64,000 nucleotides of DNA, taken from Acidovorax sp. FJL06. Lineage in GTDB: Bacteria > Pseudomonadota > Gammaproteobacteria > Burkholderiales > Burkholderiaceae_C. Positions 54,232 through 63,964 of this stretch are shown piece by piece (the stretch's first letter is position 1; the number at the start of each line of letters is the position of its first letter). The DNA is taken from positions 1 to 64,000 of the forward strand of contig NZ_QAJR01000015.1 of the NCBI RefSeq assembly GCF_003852545.1. Reading direction: 5' to 3'. The notes beneath the pieces were generated by a model. That model did not search any database and was not told where the DNA came from. It saw only the letters and a list, made by a program, of their open reading frames with translations. The translations under genes were made by a program, and so were the position numbers.

Positions 54232-55641
54232 GTGAAAACCTCCACCCCCGACGCGACCGCATACCGCACCGAAAAAGACACCTTCGGCCCCATCGACGTG
54301 CCTGCCCAGCGCCTGTGGGGCGCGCAGACGCAGCGCTCGCTGCACCACTTCGCCATCTCGGGCGAGCGCATGGCGCCGGAGCTGATCCGCGCGCTAGCCC
54401 AGGTCAAGCGGGCCAGTGCCTATGTGAACAACGCGCTGGGCCTGCTCGATGCGGCCAAGACCACCGCCATCGTGGCAGCGGCGGACGAGGTGATAGGCGG
54501 CGGCCACCTGCAGGAGTTCCCGCTGGTGGTGTGGCAGACCGGCTCGGGCACGCAGACCAACATGAACATGAACGAGGTGCTGGCCAACCGTGCGAGCGAA
54601 CTGTTGGGCGGCCCGCGCGGCGAGGCGCGCCTGGTGCACCCCAACGACGAGGTGAACAAGAGCCAGTCGAGCAACGACGTGTTCCCCACCGCCATGCACC
54701 TGGCAGCGGTGGACGCGCTGATGCACCGCCTGCTGCCCGCGCTGCACGGCCTGCGCACCACGCTGGCGGCCAAGGCCCAGGCGTTGGACGGCATCGTGAA
54801 GATCGGCCGCACGCATTTGCAGGACGCCACGCCGCTCACGCTGGGCCAGGAGATTTCGGGCTGGGTGGCGCAGCTGCAGCATGGCGAGCAGCATGTGCGC
54901 GCCGCGCTGCCCCACCTGGGCGAACTGGCCCTGGGCGGCACGGCCGTGGGCACGGGGCTCAATGCCCCCGCCGGTTATGCGCACGCGGTGGCCAAGGAAT
55001 TGGCCGACCTGACCGGCCTGCCGCTGGTCACCGCCCCCAACAAGTTCGAGGCCCTGGCCAGCTGCGATGCGCTGGTGCATGCCCATGGCGCGCTCAAGAC
55101 CCTGGCGGCCAGCCTGATGAAGATTGCCAACGATGTGCGCTGGCTGGCCAGCGGCCCGCGCAGCGGGCTGGGCGAGATCACCATCCCCGAGAACGAGCCG
55201 GGCTCGTCCATCATGCCGGGCAAGGTCAACCCCACGCAGTGCGAGGCGCTGACCATGCTGTGCGCGCAGGTGATGGGCAACGACGTGGCCATCAACATCG
55301 GCGGGGCCTCGGGCAACTTCGAGCTGAACGTGTTCCGCCCCCTGGTCATCCACAATTTTTTGCAGAGCGTGCGCCTGCTGGCCGATGGCATGGCCAGCTT
55401 CAACGAGCATTGCGCCGTGGGCATCAAGCCCAACCAGGCGCGCATCAACGACCTGGTGGAGCAGTCGCTGATGCTGGTGACGGCACTCAACCCCCACATT
55501 GGCTACGACAAGGCCGCCTTCATTGCCAAGAAGGCGCACAAGGAAGGCACCAGCCTGCGCGCGGCGGCCGTGGCCTCGGGCCATGTGACGGGCGAGCAGT
55601 TTGACCAGTGGGTGGTGCCCGCGCAGATGGTGGGGCGTTGA
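54232..55641 (+). CDS. fumC: Class II fumarate hydratase
   Basis: A 469-residue iron-independent fumarase. The superfamily signature is [10 protein letters not shown], the helical core has [19 protein letters not shown] and [22 protein letters not shown]. It acts as a tetramer. The GTG start at 54232 is chosen as the family begins near [22 protein letters not shown] 54172 is the alternative. Likely backs up the iron-sulfur enzyme under oxidative or iron stress. Confidence 0.96.
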   Translation: MKTSTPDATAYRTEKDTFGPIDVPAQRLWGAQTQRSLHHFAISGERMAPELIRALAQVKRASAYVNNALGLLDAAKTTAIVAAADEVIGGGHLQEFPLVVWQTGSGTQTNMNMNEVLANRASELLGGPRGEARLVHPNDEVNKSQSSNDVFPTAMHLAAVDALMHRLLPALHGLRTTLAAKAQALDGIVKIGRTHLQDATPLTLGQEISGWVAQLQHGEQHVRAALPHLGELALGGTAVGTGLNAPAGYAHAVAKELADLTGLPLVTAPNKFEALASCDALVHAHGALKTLAASLMKIANDVRWLASGPRSGLGEITIPENEPGSSIMPGKVNPTQCEALTMLCAQVMGNDVAINIGGASGNFELNVFRPLVIHNFLQSVRLLADGMASFNEHCAVGIKPNQARINDLVEQSLMLVTALNPHIGYDKAAFIAKKAHKEGTSLRAAAVASGHVTGEQFDQWVVPAQMVGR

Positions 55642-55705
55642 CGCCAGCGTGGGGTGCTGCGCCCCCAGTGTGCCCTGTATGCCACTGGATTTATGAAGAA
55701 AACAG

Positions 55706-55758
55706 GCGTTTGCGCGCGTCCATCAAGCGCTGTTTGCTATCAAATTTGATGGTTTGAG
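55706..55758 (-). repeat. Dispersed GCTAT-hairpin intergenic element, copy 5
   Basis: Minus strand: ATCAAATTTGATAGC, then AAACAGCGCTTGATGGACG and CGCGCAAACGCC. It lies between convergent fumC and the Crp/Fnr gene. Confidence 0.6.
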
Positions 55759-55809
55759 GTGTGGCGGGAGGGATCGGGCTGACGGGGCGGTCTGCCTCCT
55801 CACCGGTTC

Positions 55810-56628
55810 TCAGCGCGGCGAATCGCCCTGGCTCCCGCCCATTGTTTCGGCCCGGGCGTCGGACACCTCCTGCTGCACCAGCGCTTCGAGCTGATCCTGC
55901 TGGTAGACCACGATGCTACGCTGGTGGATGCCGATGATGCCCTCGCGCTCCATCCACTTGAGTTCCACGTTGATGCGCTGGCGCGAGCCGCCCAGCAGCT
56001 GCGCCAGCTCGTCCTGCACCAGCGACAGCCCGATGGCGCCGCGCTGGCCCGGCATGGCGGCACGCTCGCCAAAGCGGCGCAGCACATGCAGCAGCTGCTT
56101 GGCCAGCCGTGCGCGCAGGGGCAGGGTGGCCATGTCTTCCATCATCCAGTACAGGTAGCGCATGCGCCGTGCCTGCAGCGTGAGCAGCGCCTCGCCAAAC
56201 TCGGGGTGTGCGCGCAGCAGCTGGCGGAACACGCCCTCGGCCAGGCTGAGCACCGTGGTGGGCCCGTGGGCATGCCCGTCGTAGGTGTTGGGCCCGCCGT
56301 GCAGCACCTCGGCCTCGCCCACCCAGATGCCGGGCTCTACATAGGCCAGCGTCACCTGCTTGCCTGCGGGTGTGGTGCGCCGAAAGCGGATGGCGCCACT
56401 GGCGCAGGCAAACCAGTCCTGGGCGGGTTCGCCCTGCAGGACGATCGCCTGGCCATGCGCATAGCGCGTGACGCGGCCCAGCCGGAAGATGTCGTGCCGC
56501 AGCGAGGGCGTGAGCGCCGCGAACCAGCGGCCGCGGTTGATGGCCTCGCGCTCGGCCGGGCTCAAGAAGGGCCGCTGCAGGGGGTGTTCAAGGCTGGCGG
56601 AGGGCTCGGGCAGGGTGGTGGCGGACAT
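55810..56628 (-). CDS. Crp/Fnr-family transcriptional regulator
   Basis: A 272-residue regulator. An N-terminal cyclic-nucleotide-binding-type beta domain (about 30-140; LGRVTRYAHGQAIVLQGE, ACASGAIRF) is followed by the dimer helix and a winged helix (LSLVQDELAQLLGGSRQRINVELKWMEREGII, about 200-232). No N-terminal cysteine set for an iron-sulfur cluster is seen, so it is not Fnr proper. ATG 56628 is used; an in-frame upstream start is possible. Convergent with fumC and close to the two-component operon upstream. Confidence 0.92.
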   Translation of the reverse strand: MSATTLPEPSASLEHPLQRPFLSPAEREAINRGRWFAALTPSLRHDIFRLGRVTRYAHGQAIVLQGEPAQDWFACASGAIRFRRTTPAGKQVTLAYVEPGIWVGEAEVLHGGPNTYDGHAHGPTTVLSLAEGVFRQLLRAHPEFGEALLTLQARRMRYLYWMMEDMATLPLRARLAKQLLHVLRRFGERAAMPGQRGAIGLSLVQDELAQLLGGSRQRINVELKWMEREGIIGIHQRSIVVYQQDQLEALVQQEVSDARAETMGGSQGDSPR

Positions 56629-56768
56629 GGTGGCGGGCTCTCTGGGCACAGGGCCGGAGGGGGCACTGCGCTGTGCAGGGTCGGCAGGGGCGAAAGCGCC
56701 AGTTTAGCGGCGGGCCCCGGTCGGCCACCCTCCGTGGCCGCACCTGCGCGACACTGCGGCACGCTGGC

Positions 56769-57458
56769 TCAGTTCGTTGCGCCCGGGTCGAGCGCAAAGC
56801 CCACGCCATACACCGAGCGGATCCAATCGGTGTCATCACCACTGGCGGCCTTGAGCTTCTTGCGCAGGTTCTTGATGTGGCTGTCGATGGCGCGCTCGTT
56901 CACGTCCAGCGTGTCGTCATAGGCCTGGTCCAGCAGCTGGGCGCGCGAGAAGATGCGGCCCCGCTGGCGCGCCAGCACCTGCAGCAGCTTGAATTCGCGG
57001 CGGGTGAGGTTGAGCGGCGTGCCATGCAGCGTGGCCTGCCACAGGGGCTCGTCCAGCACCAGGGCCACGGCCACACCTTCCACGCCCACCAGGGGCGCTG
57101 TGCGGCGCAGCACGGCCTTGACGCGGGCCACCACCTCGCGTGGCGAAAACGGCTTGCAGATGTAGTCGTCCGCGCCCAGCTCCAGGCCGATCAGGCGGTC
57201 CACCTCTTCCACGCGGGCCGTGAGCAGGATGATGGGGTGCTGGGTGTGGCGCCGCGCCTGCCGCAGGATGTCGAGGCCGTCCAGGCCGGGCAGCATGATG
57301 TCCAGCAGCGTGAGGTCGGGCGGCGTGGCAACGATGCTGGCCAGCGCGGCGCGGCCTTCGGCCTGGTGTTCGACGGTGTAGCCCGCGTGGCGCAGGTAGT
57401 CCACCACGATGGCGGCGATGTCGGGTTCGTCTTCGACGACGAGGATGCGGTGGTTCAT
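56769..57458 (-). CDS. Response regulator, BaeR-like (OmpR family)
   Basis: A 229-residue regulator. Acidic pocket EDE (9-11), phosphoacceptor Asp53 in LTLLDIMLPGLDG, and KPF later. The C-terminal winged helix (about 130-225) has LTRREFKLLQVLARQRGRIFSRAQLLDQAY and ends with the loop SVYGVGFALDP. It overlaps the kinase stop by four bases (ATGA), so the pair is co-translated. Last gene of a four-gene operon. Confidence 0.93.
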   Translation of the reverse strand: MNHRILVVEDEPDIAAIVVDYLRHAGYTVEHQAEGRAALASIVATPPDLTLLDIMLPGLDGLDILRQARRHTQHPIILLTARVEEVDRLIGLELGADDYICKPFSPREVVARVKAVLRRTAPLVGVEGVAVALVLDEPLWQATLHGTPLNLTRREFKLLQVLARQRGRIFSRAQLLDQAYDDTLDVNERAIDSHIKNLRKKLKAASGDDTDWIRSVYGVGFALDPGATN

Positions 57459-59020
57459 GGTGCAGTGTTGTCGAGAAGGGGGATCTGCAGCGTGACGCGC
57501 AGGCCGCCCAAGGGGGATGCTTGCGCCGTCAGCGTGCCGCCATGCGCCAGCACGATGGCGCGGCAGATCGCCAGCCCCAGGCCCGAGCCGCCGTGGTCGC
57601 GGTTGCGCGAGGTTTCGGCGCGGTACAGGCGCTCGAAGATGCGCGGCAGCTCGTGCGCGGGCACGCCGGGGGCGCTGTCGTCCAGCTGCACCTGCAGCAC
57701 CCGCAGGTGGGCCGCACCGCCGGGTGCCGCCACTGCGCGTGCCGTGATTTGCAGCAGGCCGCCCGCGTCGGTGTAGCGCAGGCTGTTTTCGAGCAGGTTC
57801 ATGAACACCTGGTGTAGTTGCTGCGCGTCGCCCCGCACCAGGGGTGCAGGCTCCTGCGTGGCCAGGGCGTCCAGGTCCGTGGCATCCACACCAATGCCCG
57901 CCTGCGCCAGGCGCGGGCGCATCGACGCCAGCGCTTCGGCCAGCAGCGACAGCGGGTGCACGGGCACCTGGGCCGAGGGCGCGCTGGTGCCCGCCGCATC
58001 CAGGCTGGCGCGCAGGTCGCCCACCAGCTGGATCAGCCGCATCACCTGGCGGTGCAGGCGCAGCGCGGTCTTGTCGTCAAAGGGGCGGATGCCGTCCTGC
58101 ACGGCCTCGATCTCGGCGCGCATGGCGGCCAGGGGGGTGCGCAGCTCGTGGGCCACGTCGCCCAGCCATTGGCGGCGGCTGGCCTCGATGCTGCTCAGTT
58201 GTTCGGCCATGGTGTTGAAGGTGCGGGCCAGCTGGGCCAGTTCGTCATTGCCATGCACGGGCACCCTGGTGTGCAGGTGGCCTTGGGCGATGCCCCGTGC
58301 GCCGGTGGCCAGGGCTTCGACCGGGCCCAGCCAGCGCCGGGCCAGCCAGCCCGACAGCACCAGCGCCAGCGCCAGCCCGGCCAGGCCTGTCCACGCCACA
58401 AAGCCCAGGTGCTGGGCCAGGAAGGCCTGGTCGGCCTCGCTGCGCACGCCCTGGGGCGGCGCCAGCACCAGGTGGCCGATGGTCTGGCCGTCCAGGCCAT
58501 GCAGTGCCAGGCGCGCGCCACCGGGCTGGGGCGCGGTGCCTATCACCAGGCGCTCTTGCGCATCCACCAGGCCCAGGCGGGGGTGGATGTCGTCGGGGTG
58601 GCGCTGGGGCGGAAAGCTGCCCCGGCCCTCGGTGCGGAGCTTGTCGGGCGGCGGTGGCGGCGGGGCTGCTGCATCTGCCTGACCGGGGGGCAGGCCGGGG
58701 GGCGCGTCCCGCAGGTCGCCGGGGGGCTGGGCACCTTCTTCTGGGCGGGGGGGGCCGGGCCGGCGCGGGCCGCCCGGGTGCGTGAGCCGGCCCCACAGCA
58801 TGGGCTGGTTGCGCAGGCTGTCCCATCCGCCTGCCTGGGTGTGGTGGGACTGCAGGCGTTCGGCCAGCCAGTCCATGCGGCCCAGCTCGATCTCGGCCAC
58901 ATACGGCCCCAGGCCCCGCTGCAGGCCCAGGCGCGAGAAACCCGCAAAGATCAGCAGCAGGGCCACCAGCAGGGCGGCCAGGGCGATGAAGGCTTTGCGG
59001 TGCAGGGTCAGGTGGGGCAT
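57455..59020 (-). CDS. Sensor histidine kinase, BaeS-like, with Pro-rich periplasmic segment
   Basis: A 521-residue kinase. Membrane span 1 (9-30), a periplasmic domain (31-200) with a strongly Pro/Gly-rich stretch around 80-140, span 2 (about 203-225), HAMP, phospho-His in WLGDVAHELRTPLAAM, and an ATPase domain with MNLLENSLRYTDAGG and GGSGLGLAICRAIV. ATG 59020 starts the hydrophobic signal. It follows a small exported Gly/Pro-rich protein by 16 bases. Confidence 0.92.
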   Translation of the reverse strand: MPHLTLHRKAFIALAALLVALLLIFAGFSRLGLQRGLGPYVAEIELGRMDWLAERLQSHHTQAGGWDSLRNQPMLWGRLTHPGGPRRPGPPRPEEGAQPPGDLRDAPPGLPPGQADAAAPPPPPPDKLRTEGRGSFPPQRHPDDIHPRLGLVDAQERLVIGTAPQPGGARLALHGLDGQTIGHLVLAPPQGVRSEADQAFLAQHLGFVAWTGLAGLALALVLSGWLARRWLGPVEALATGARGIAQGHLHTRVPVHGNDELAQLARTFNTMAEQLSSIEASRRQWLGDVAHELRTPLAAMRAEIEAVQDGIRPFDDKTALRLHRQVMRLIQLVGDLRASLDAAGTSAPSAQVPVHPLSLLAEALASMRPRLAQAGIGVDATDLDALATQEPAPLVRGDAQQLHQVFMNLLENSLRYTDAGGLLQITARAVAAPGGAAHLRVLQVQLDDSAPGVPAHELPRIFERLYRAETSRNRDHGGSGLGLAICRAIVLAHGGTLTAQASPLGGLRVTLQIPLLDNTAP

Positions 59021-59036
59021 GGGGCTGCGATGGCGG

Positions 59037-59324
59037 TCAGCGGGCAGGTGGCGGGCCACCCGCGCCGCCGGGGCCGCCAGGCCCGCCGGCGGGCTGGGCC
59101 ACCAGGGTGCCGTTCATTGTGCGGCATGTGCCGGGGAGGGTTTTACCGTCCGGCATGGTCAGCGTGACGGCCGCGCCTTCGGCTTTGCCCTTGCAGGCCG
59201 CATAGGCCTCGGGGGGCGGTGCGGGCGGGGTGCCGCCGCGCTCCGGCTGGGCCCAGGCGGTGAGGGTGGTGGCGCCCAGGGCCAGAAGGGCCAGGCGGAC
59301 GAGAGACGTGCGGATCGAGTGCAT
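59037..59324 (-). CDS. Small exported Gly/Pro-rich protein
   Basis: A 95-residue protein. A signal peptide (1-25, LVRLALLALGATTLTAWAQ) is followed by PERGGTPPAPPPEAYAACKGK and a central TMPDGKTLPGTCRTMNG motif with two cysteines (about 44, 67) that could form a disulfide. The tail is a Gly/Pro run. Function unknown. It lies between a dioxygenase-like lipoprotein gene and the kinase gene in one operon, so a link to sensing is plausible. Confidence 0.75.
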   Translation of the reverse strand: MHSIRTSLVRLALLALGATTLTAWAQPERGGTPPAPPPEAYAACKGKAEGAAVTLTMPDGKTLPGTCRTMNGTLVAQPAGGPGGPGGAGGPPPAR

Positions 59325-59360
59325 GGAGGGGCCTTGAAAGGTGAAGGTCTTGGGGCGGAA

Positions 59361-60245
59361 TCAGGCCGCGATCGAGAGCGTGATGCTGGCGGCGTAGCCT
59401 CCGCCTGTGTTGGCCTGCATGGTGGTCATCTCCAGATCGGTGCCATCGCTGAAGACGTTGTCGGTGGCAAAGCTGATGGCCGCCAGATTGCGCACGCTGG
59501 CGCTGTAGCCCGTGTTGCTGTTGTAGATGCTGCTGAGCATCGCGGTGGGGAAGGCCAGCTGGGTGGTCTTGACCTTGTTGGCCGCCTTGGTGGCCGAGGC
59601 CAGCGTGGGGTACACCTCCAGGTGCATGTGGGGCATGCGGCCCGCGTAGCAGCCGGGCACGATGGTGGTGAAGGTGACGGTGCCGCTGGCATCGGTGGCC
59701 TGCACGCCGCGCAGGTGGTTGTCGGCGATGTTGTTCGAGGTGTAGACCGAGTAGTTGCCGTCCTGCGTGCAGTGCCACAGGTAGATCGCGTAGCCCGCCA
59801 GCGGGGCGCAGCTGGCCTTGGTGTTGGTCAGCGTGATGGTGATGGTGAGGGGCACGCCCGCAACCTGGGTGGACGAGCCGATGGAGCTTCGGATGTCCGA
59901 GCGCACGATGCCGCTGAGCGCCAGCACGTTGTAGGTGTTGTTGCTGGCCGTGGAGCCATCGGCGGGGTAGGGGCCTGCGGTTTCCTCAGGGGCGACCGAG
60001 CAGGTCGTGGTGGTGCCCGTGCCCGTCCCCGTTGTTCCGCTTCCGGAGCCGGTTGCCGTGCCGGTGCCTGTTCCTGTGGCAGTGCCCGTGCCCGTTCCGG
60101 TGCTGGTATCGGTGGTGCTGGTGGCGTCGCTGCCGCCGCCGCAGCCCAGCAGCGAGGCCATGCCCAGGGAGCCCAGGGCGGTGATTGCAAGGCGGCGGTT
60201 GGCGGGAGGCTGCGCCGGCAGGGCGGGGGCTGGGATACGGTCCAT
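59361..60245 (-). CDS. Secreted intradiol dioxygenase-like lipoprotein
   Basis: A 294-residue exported protein. The signal ends at a lipobox-like SLLGC near residue 34, then a Thr/Gly low-complexity linker (about 38-78). The catalytic domain has ETAGPYPADGS, AIYLWHCTQDGNYSVYT and PGCYAGRMPHMHLEV, the iron-ligand-style Tyr and His-x-His of intradiol (protocatechuate/hydroxyquinol-type) dioxygenases. It is shorter than cytoplasmic enzymes, and an enzymatic role outside the cytoplasm is inferred. First gene of the operon with the small exported protein and the sensor system. Confidence 0.83.
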   Translation of the reverse strand: MDRIPAPALPAQPPANRRLAITALGSLGMASLLGCGGGSDATSTTDTSTGTGTGTATGTGTGTATGSGSGTTGTGTGTTTTCSVAPEETAGPYPADGSTASNNTYNVLALSGIVRSDIRSSIGSSTQVAGVPLTITITLTNTKASCAPLAGYAIYLWHCTQDGNYSVYTSNNIADNHLRGVQATDASGTVTFTTIVPGCYAGRMPHMHLEVYPTLASATKAANKVKTTQLAFPTAMLSSIYNSNTGYSASVRNLAAISFATDNVFSDGTDLEMTTMQANTGGGYAASITLSIAA

Positions 60246-60333
60246 GGGTTTCTCCTTCGGGTGGGTACTGCCTGCACTGTGCCGCCCGAATGGGGAGAAA
60301 TATGGGAGCGCGGGGCGCTCAGTGAAGAGGTGG

Positions 60334-60384
60334 TTGCTTCACTTTTGATAGCTGGTTGCGCTTGTGCATCCAGCGCTGTGGGCG
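60334..60384 (+). repeat. Dispersed GCTAT-hairpin intergenic element, copy 6
   Basis: GCTTCACTTTTGATAGC, then TGGTTGCGCTTG and CAGCGCTGTGGGC. It is in the gap between the dioxygenase-like gene and the YqhA-like gene. Confidence 0.7.
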
Positions 60385-60454
60385 ATTTTTCTGCATCACC
60401 ATGCAGGTTGCACGCCGGGCCGGGCGGGCCCAGGCGTGCGGTGGGGGCTCCGTC

Positions 60455-61057
60455 TCAGTGCTTGTCGCCTGTGTGCGACATCAACCGGTCGGTGAGTGCA
60501 ATGGCCAGGGCGCTGAGCAGGAACACGGTGTGGATGATGGTCTGCCACATCAGCACCTTGAGGTCGTAGTTGGCCGCGTTGATGAAGGTCTTGAGCAGGT
60601 GGATCGAGCTGATGCCGATGATGGCGGTGGCCAGCTTGACCTTGAGCACCGAGGCGTTCACATGGCTCAGCCATTCGGGCTGGTCGGGGTGGTCCTCCAG
60701 GTGCAGGCGCGAGACGAAGGTTTCATAGCCGCCCACGATCACCATGATCAGCAGGTTGGAGATCATGACCACGTCGATCAGCGCCAGCACCACCAGCATG
60801 ATGATGGTCTCGTTGAGCGCCGTGACCTGGTAGTCGCTCTTGTAGCCAATGCTGGACACCAGGCTTTGCAGCGCCGCAGTGTTGCCAAACGCCGCCTCGA
60901 TCAGGTGCACCAGCTCCACCCAGAAATGGAACACATACACCGCCTGCGCCAGGATCAGGCCCAGATACAGTGGCAATTGCAGCCACCGGCTGGCGAAAAT
61001 CATCGACGGCAGGGGGCGCAGCGGCGCGGAGGAGGGGGTGGGTTTAGGGGTGGACAT
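60455..61057 (-). CDS. YqhA-family membrane protein (TIGR00645-like)
   Basis: A 200-residue protein with about four membrane helices (about 20-42, 69-95, 127-150 and 160-180). The conserved text [19 protein letters not shown] and [25 protein letters not shown] matches the family. Function unknown. ATG 61057 begins [10 protein letters not shown]; an upstream in-frame start is possible. It is divergent from acs. Confidence 0.88.
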   Translation of the reverse strand: MSTPKPTPSSAPLRPLPSMIFASRWLQLPLYLGLILAQAVYVFHFWVELVHLIEAAFGNTAALQSLVSSIGYKSDYQVTALNETIIMLVVLALIDVVMISNLLIMVIVGGYETFVSRLHLEDHPDQPEWLSHVNASVLKVKLATAIIGISSIHLLKTFINAANYDLKVLMWQTIIHTVFLLSALAIALTDRLMSHTGDKH

Positions 61058-61252
61058 GTCACGCGCAATAGGTTGGAGAGGCGCGATTTTAGGGGGCGAG
61101 CGTGACAACCCTGCGCCCGGCAGGTTTGTGGCTGGAGCGCAGGGGGCGCCGCAGGCCCGTGGCCGGGCCTGTAAGCTTCGTGCCAGTCAGTGGCCTGTAA
61201 GTGCCGGGTCCGACAGTACCGCCCAATTTCACTAGATCCAGGAGACAAATCC

Positions 61253-63247
61253 ATGAGTGCGTCCACATCCGCCATCGAGTCCGTGCTGGTCGAGAACCGC
61301 GTGTTCCCCCCTTCGGACGCCATTGTCAAAGCCGCGCGCGTGTCCGGCATGGCCGGCTACGACGCACTGTGCGCCGAGGCCGAGAAGGACTTCGAAGGCT
61401 TCTGGGCGCGCCAGGCGCAGGGCAACCTGCAGTGGACCAAGCCCTTCACGCGCACGCTGGATGAATCCAACGCCCCCTTCTTCCAGTGGTTTGCTGACGG
61501 CGAGCTCAACGCCTCGGCCAACTGCCTGGACCGCCACATTGGCACCCCCACCGAGAACAAGACGGCCATCGTCTTTGAAGCTGACGACGGCACCGTCACC
61601 AAGATCACCTACAAGGAGCTGCTGGCCCGTGTGAGCCAGTTCGCCAACGCGCTCAAGGCCCATGGCGTGGCCAAGGGCGACCGCGTGCTGATCTACATGC
61701 CCATGACCATCGAAGGCGTGATCGCCATGCAGGCCTGCGCGCGCATCGGCGCCACGCACAGCGTGGTGTTTGGCGGCTTCAGCGCCAAGGCCGTGCACGA
61801 GCGCATCATCGACGCGGGCGCCGTGGCCGTGATCACCGCCAACTACCAGATGCGCGGCGGCAAGGAGCTGCCGCTCAAGGCCATCATCGACGAAGCCCTG
61901 GCCATGGGCGGCTGCGGCACCCTCCGCAATGTGTTCGTCTACCAGCGCACGGCCACGGCCTGCGCCATGGTGGCCGGGCGCGACAAGACCTTTGCCGAGG
62001 CCCTGCAAGGCCAGAGCAGCGAATGCGCTCCTGTGGCCGTGGGCGCCGAGCACCCGCTGTTCATCCTCTACACCAGCGGCTCCACCGGCAAGCCCAAGGG
62101 CGTGCAGCACAGCACCGGCGGCTACCTGCTGTGGGCCAAGATGACCATGGACTGGACGTTCGACCTGCGCGCCGACGACGTGTTCTGGTGCACGGCCGAT
62201 ATTGGCTGGATCACGGGCCACACCTACGTCGCTTATGGCCCGCTGGCCGCAGGCGCCACACAGATCATCTTTGAAGGCATCCCCACCTTCCCCAACGCGG
62301 GCCGCTTCTGGCAGATGATCGAGCGCCACAAGTGCACGATCTTCTACACGGCCCCCACCGCCATCCGCTCGCTCATCAAGGCGGCCGAAGCCGACGAGGC
62401 CGTGCACCCCGCGCGCTCTGATTTGTCGAGCCTGCGCATCCTGGGCAGCGTGGGCGAGCCCATCAACCCCGAAGCCTGGATGTGGTACCACAAGAACGTG
62501 GGCGGCGAGCGCTGCCCCATCGTGGACACCTTCTGGCAGACCGAAACCGGCGGCCATGTCATCACGCCGCTGCCCGGCGCCACGCCGCTGGTGCCCGGCA
62601 GCTGCACGCTGCCCCTGCCCGGCATCACGGCCGCCATCGTGGACGAAACCGGCAACGATGTGGCCAACGGCGCCGGTGGCATCCTGGTCATCAAGCGCCC
62701 CTGGCCGAGCATGATCCGCACCATCTGGAACGACCCCGAGCGCTTCAAGAAGAGCTACTTCCCCGAAGAGCTCAAGGGCTACTACCTGGCCGGCGACGGC
62801 GCCGTGCGCAGCGCCGACCGGGGCTACTTCCGCATCACCGGCCGCATCGACGACGTGCTGAACGTGTCGGGCCACCGCATGGGAACGATGGAGATCGAAT
62901 CGGCCCTGGTGGCCAAGACCGACCTGGTGGCCGAGGCCGCCGTGGTGGGCCGCCCCGACGATGTGACTGGCGAAGCCATCTGCGCGTTTGTGGTGCTCAA
63001 GCGCTCGCGCCCCACAGGCGAAGAGGCCAAGCAGATCGCCAACGAACTGCGCAACTGGGTCGCCAAGGAAATCGGCCCCATCGCCAAGCCCAAGGACATC
63101 CGCTTCGGCGACAACCTGCCCAAGACCCGCAGCGGCAAGATCATGCGCCGCCTGCTGCGCAGCATCGCCAAGGGCGAAGCCATCACGCAGGACACCAGCA
63201 CGTTGGAAAACCCCGCAATCCTGGATCAGTTGGCCCAGACCAACTGA
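61253..63247 (+). CDS. acs: Acetyl-CoA synthetase (AMP-forming)
   Basis: A 664-residue adenylate-forming enzyme making acetyl-CoA from acetate. The AMP-binding motif is [15 protein letters not shown], the core has [11 protein letters not shown] and [17 protein letters not shown], and the C-terminal acetylatable Lys629 is in [15 protein letters not shown] at 61240-61245 precedes the ATG by seven bases. Propionate may also be used. Normal length. Confidence 0.96.
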   Translation: MSASTSAIESVLVENRVFPPSDAIVKAARVSGMAGYDALCAEAEKDFEGFWARQAQGNLQWTKPFTRTLDESNAPFFQWFADGELNASANCLDRHIGTPTENKTAIVFEADDGTVTKITYKELLARVSQFANALKAHGVAKGDRVLIYMPMTIEGVIAMQACARIGATHSVVFGGFSAKAVHERIIDAGAVAVITANYQMRGGKELPLKAIIDEALAMGGCGTLRNVFVYQRTATACAMVAGRDKTFAEALQGQSSECAPVAVGAEHPLFILYTSGSTGKPKGVQHSTGGYLLWAKMTMDWTFDLRADDVFWCTADIGWITGHTYVAYGPLAAGATQIIFEGIPTFPNAGRFWQMIERHKCTIFYTAPTAIRSLIKAAEADEAVHPARSDLSSLRILGSVGEPINPEAWMWYHKNVGGERCPIVDTFWQTETGGHVITPLPGATPLVPGSCTLPLPGITAAIVDETGNDVANGAGGILVIKRPWPSMIRTIWNDPERFKKSYFPEELKGYYLAGDGAVRSADRGYFRITGRIDDVLNVSGHRMGTMEIESALVAKTDLVAEAAVVGRPDDVTGEAICAFVVLKRSRPTGEEAKQIANELRNWVAKEIGPIAKPKDIRFGDNLPKTRSGKIMRRLLRSIAKGEAITQDTSTLENPAILDQLAQTN

Positions 63248-63543
63248 TCCAGAAGGCGCCGTGCAACGTGCAACGGCGCCAGCGCGCAGCGCTTGCCGGA
63301 TTCGGGGACACTCATATCGCGCAGCGATGTGATGTGGCCACCGAACCCTGGCCGTTCACTCACCGCCAGTGATCGAAGCCGCGAGCCAATGGTTCCACAA
63401 GGCGCTGTAGTCACAGCGCCAGCGCTCAGCGCTTGCAAGGCCCCAAAACAAAAGCCGCGCCACATTTCTTGTGGCGCGGCTTTTTTTGCCGCTGTCCCGG
63501 GGGCTGCACCCCAGAACAGCAGAATCGCAAACAGTGCTTTACT
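63248..63543. other. Intergenic region after acs with duplicated hairpin modules
   Basis: This 296-base gap has no gene. It holds two similar units: GGCGCCGT/ACGGCGCC followed by AGCGCGCAGCGCTTGC (63255-63296), and GGCGCTGT/ACAGCGCC followed by AGCGCTCAGCGCTTGC (63401-63436). A strong terminator follows at 63451-63487. Confidence 0.7.
63451..63487. terminator. Rho-independent terminator, bidirectional
   Basis: GCCGCGCCACA and TGTGGCGCGGC form a perfect 11-bp stem with loop TTTCT, flanked by A-run and seven T, serving the convergent acs and cytochrome genes. Confidence 0.92.
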
Positions 63544-63849
63544 TTACTTCTGCGTCAGCACCCAGGCAGCCAGCTTCTTGGCTTCGGCGTCGTTGACTTG
63601 TGCATTGGCGGGCATGGGCACAGGGCCCCAGACGCCAGAGCCGCCCTTGATGATCTTGGCGGCCAGCTTGTCCACGGCATCCTTTTGACCGGCGTATTTG
63701 GCCGCAACTTCCTTGTATGCGGGGCCCACCAGTTTCTTGTCCACGGCATGGCAGGCCATGCAGTTCTTCGAGGTTGCCAGGGCCAGATCGGCCATTGCGG
63801 GGGCCGCAACCGACAGCGTCATGGCAAGGGTGATCAGGGTACGCTTCAT
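63544..63849 (-). CDS. Small class I cytochrome c
   Basis: A 101-residue periplasmic electron carrier. Signal peptide 1-20 ([13 protein letters not shown]), heme-binding CMACH at 30-34, and an axial-Met candidate in [11 protein letters not shown]. It resembles cytochrome c-551/c8. Convergent with acs. Partner oxidase unknown. Confidence 0.93.
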   Translation of the reverse strand: MKRTLITLAMTLSVAAPAMADLALATSKNCMACHAVDKKLVGPAYKEVAAKYAGQKDAVDKLAAKIIKGGSGVWGPVPMPANAQVNDAEAKKLAAWVLTQK

Positions 63850-63964
63850 GGTGGGATTTCCTGTGGTTGAGTTACAGTGCTTTTAATGGAATTGTAGTGA
63901 CTTGGGTTGACATCCCCTTGTCCCTCGTCAATCAAGCCCGTGACGGCATTTTCTGGAGATTGCG

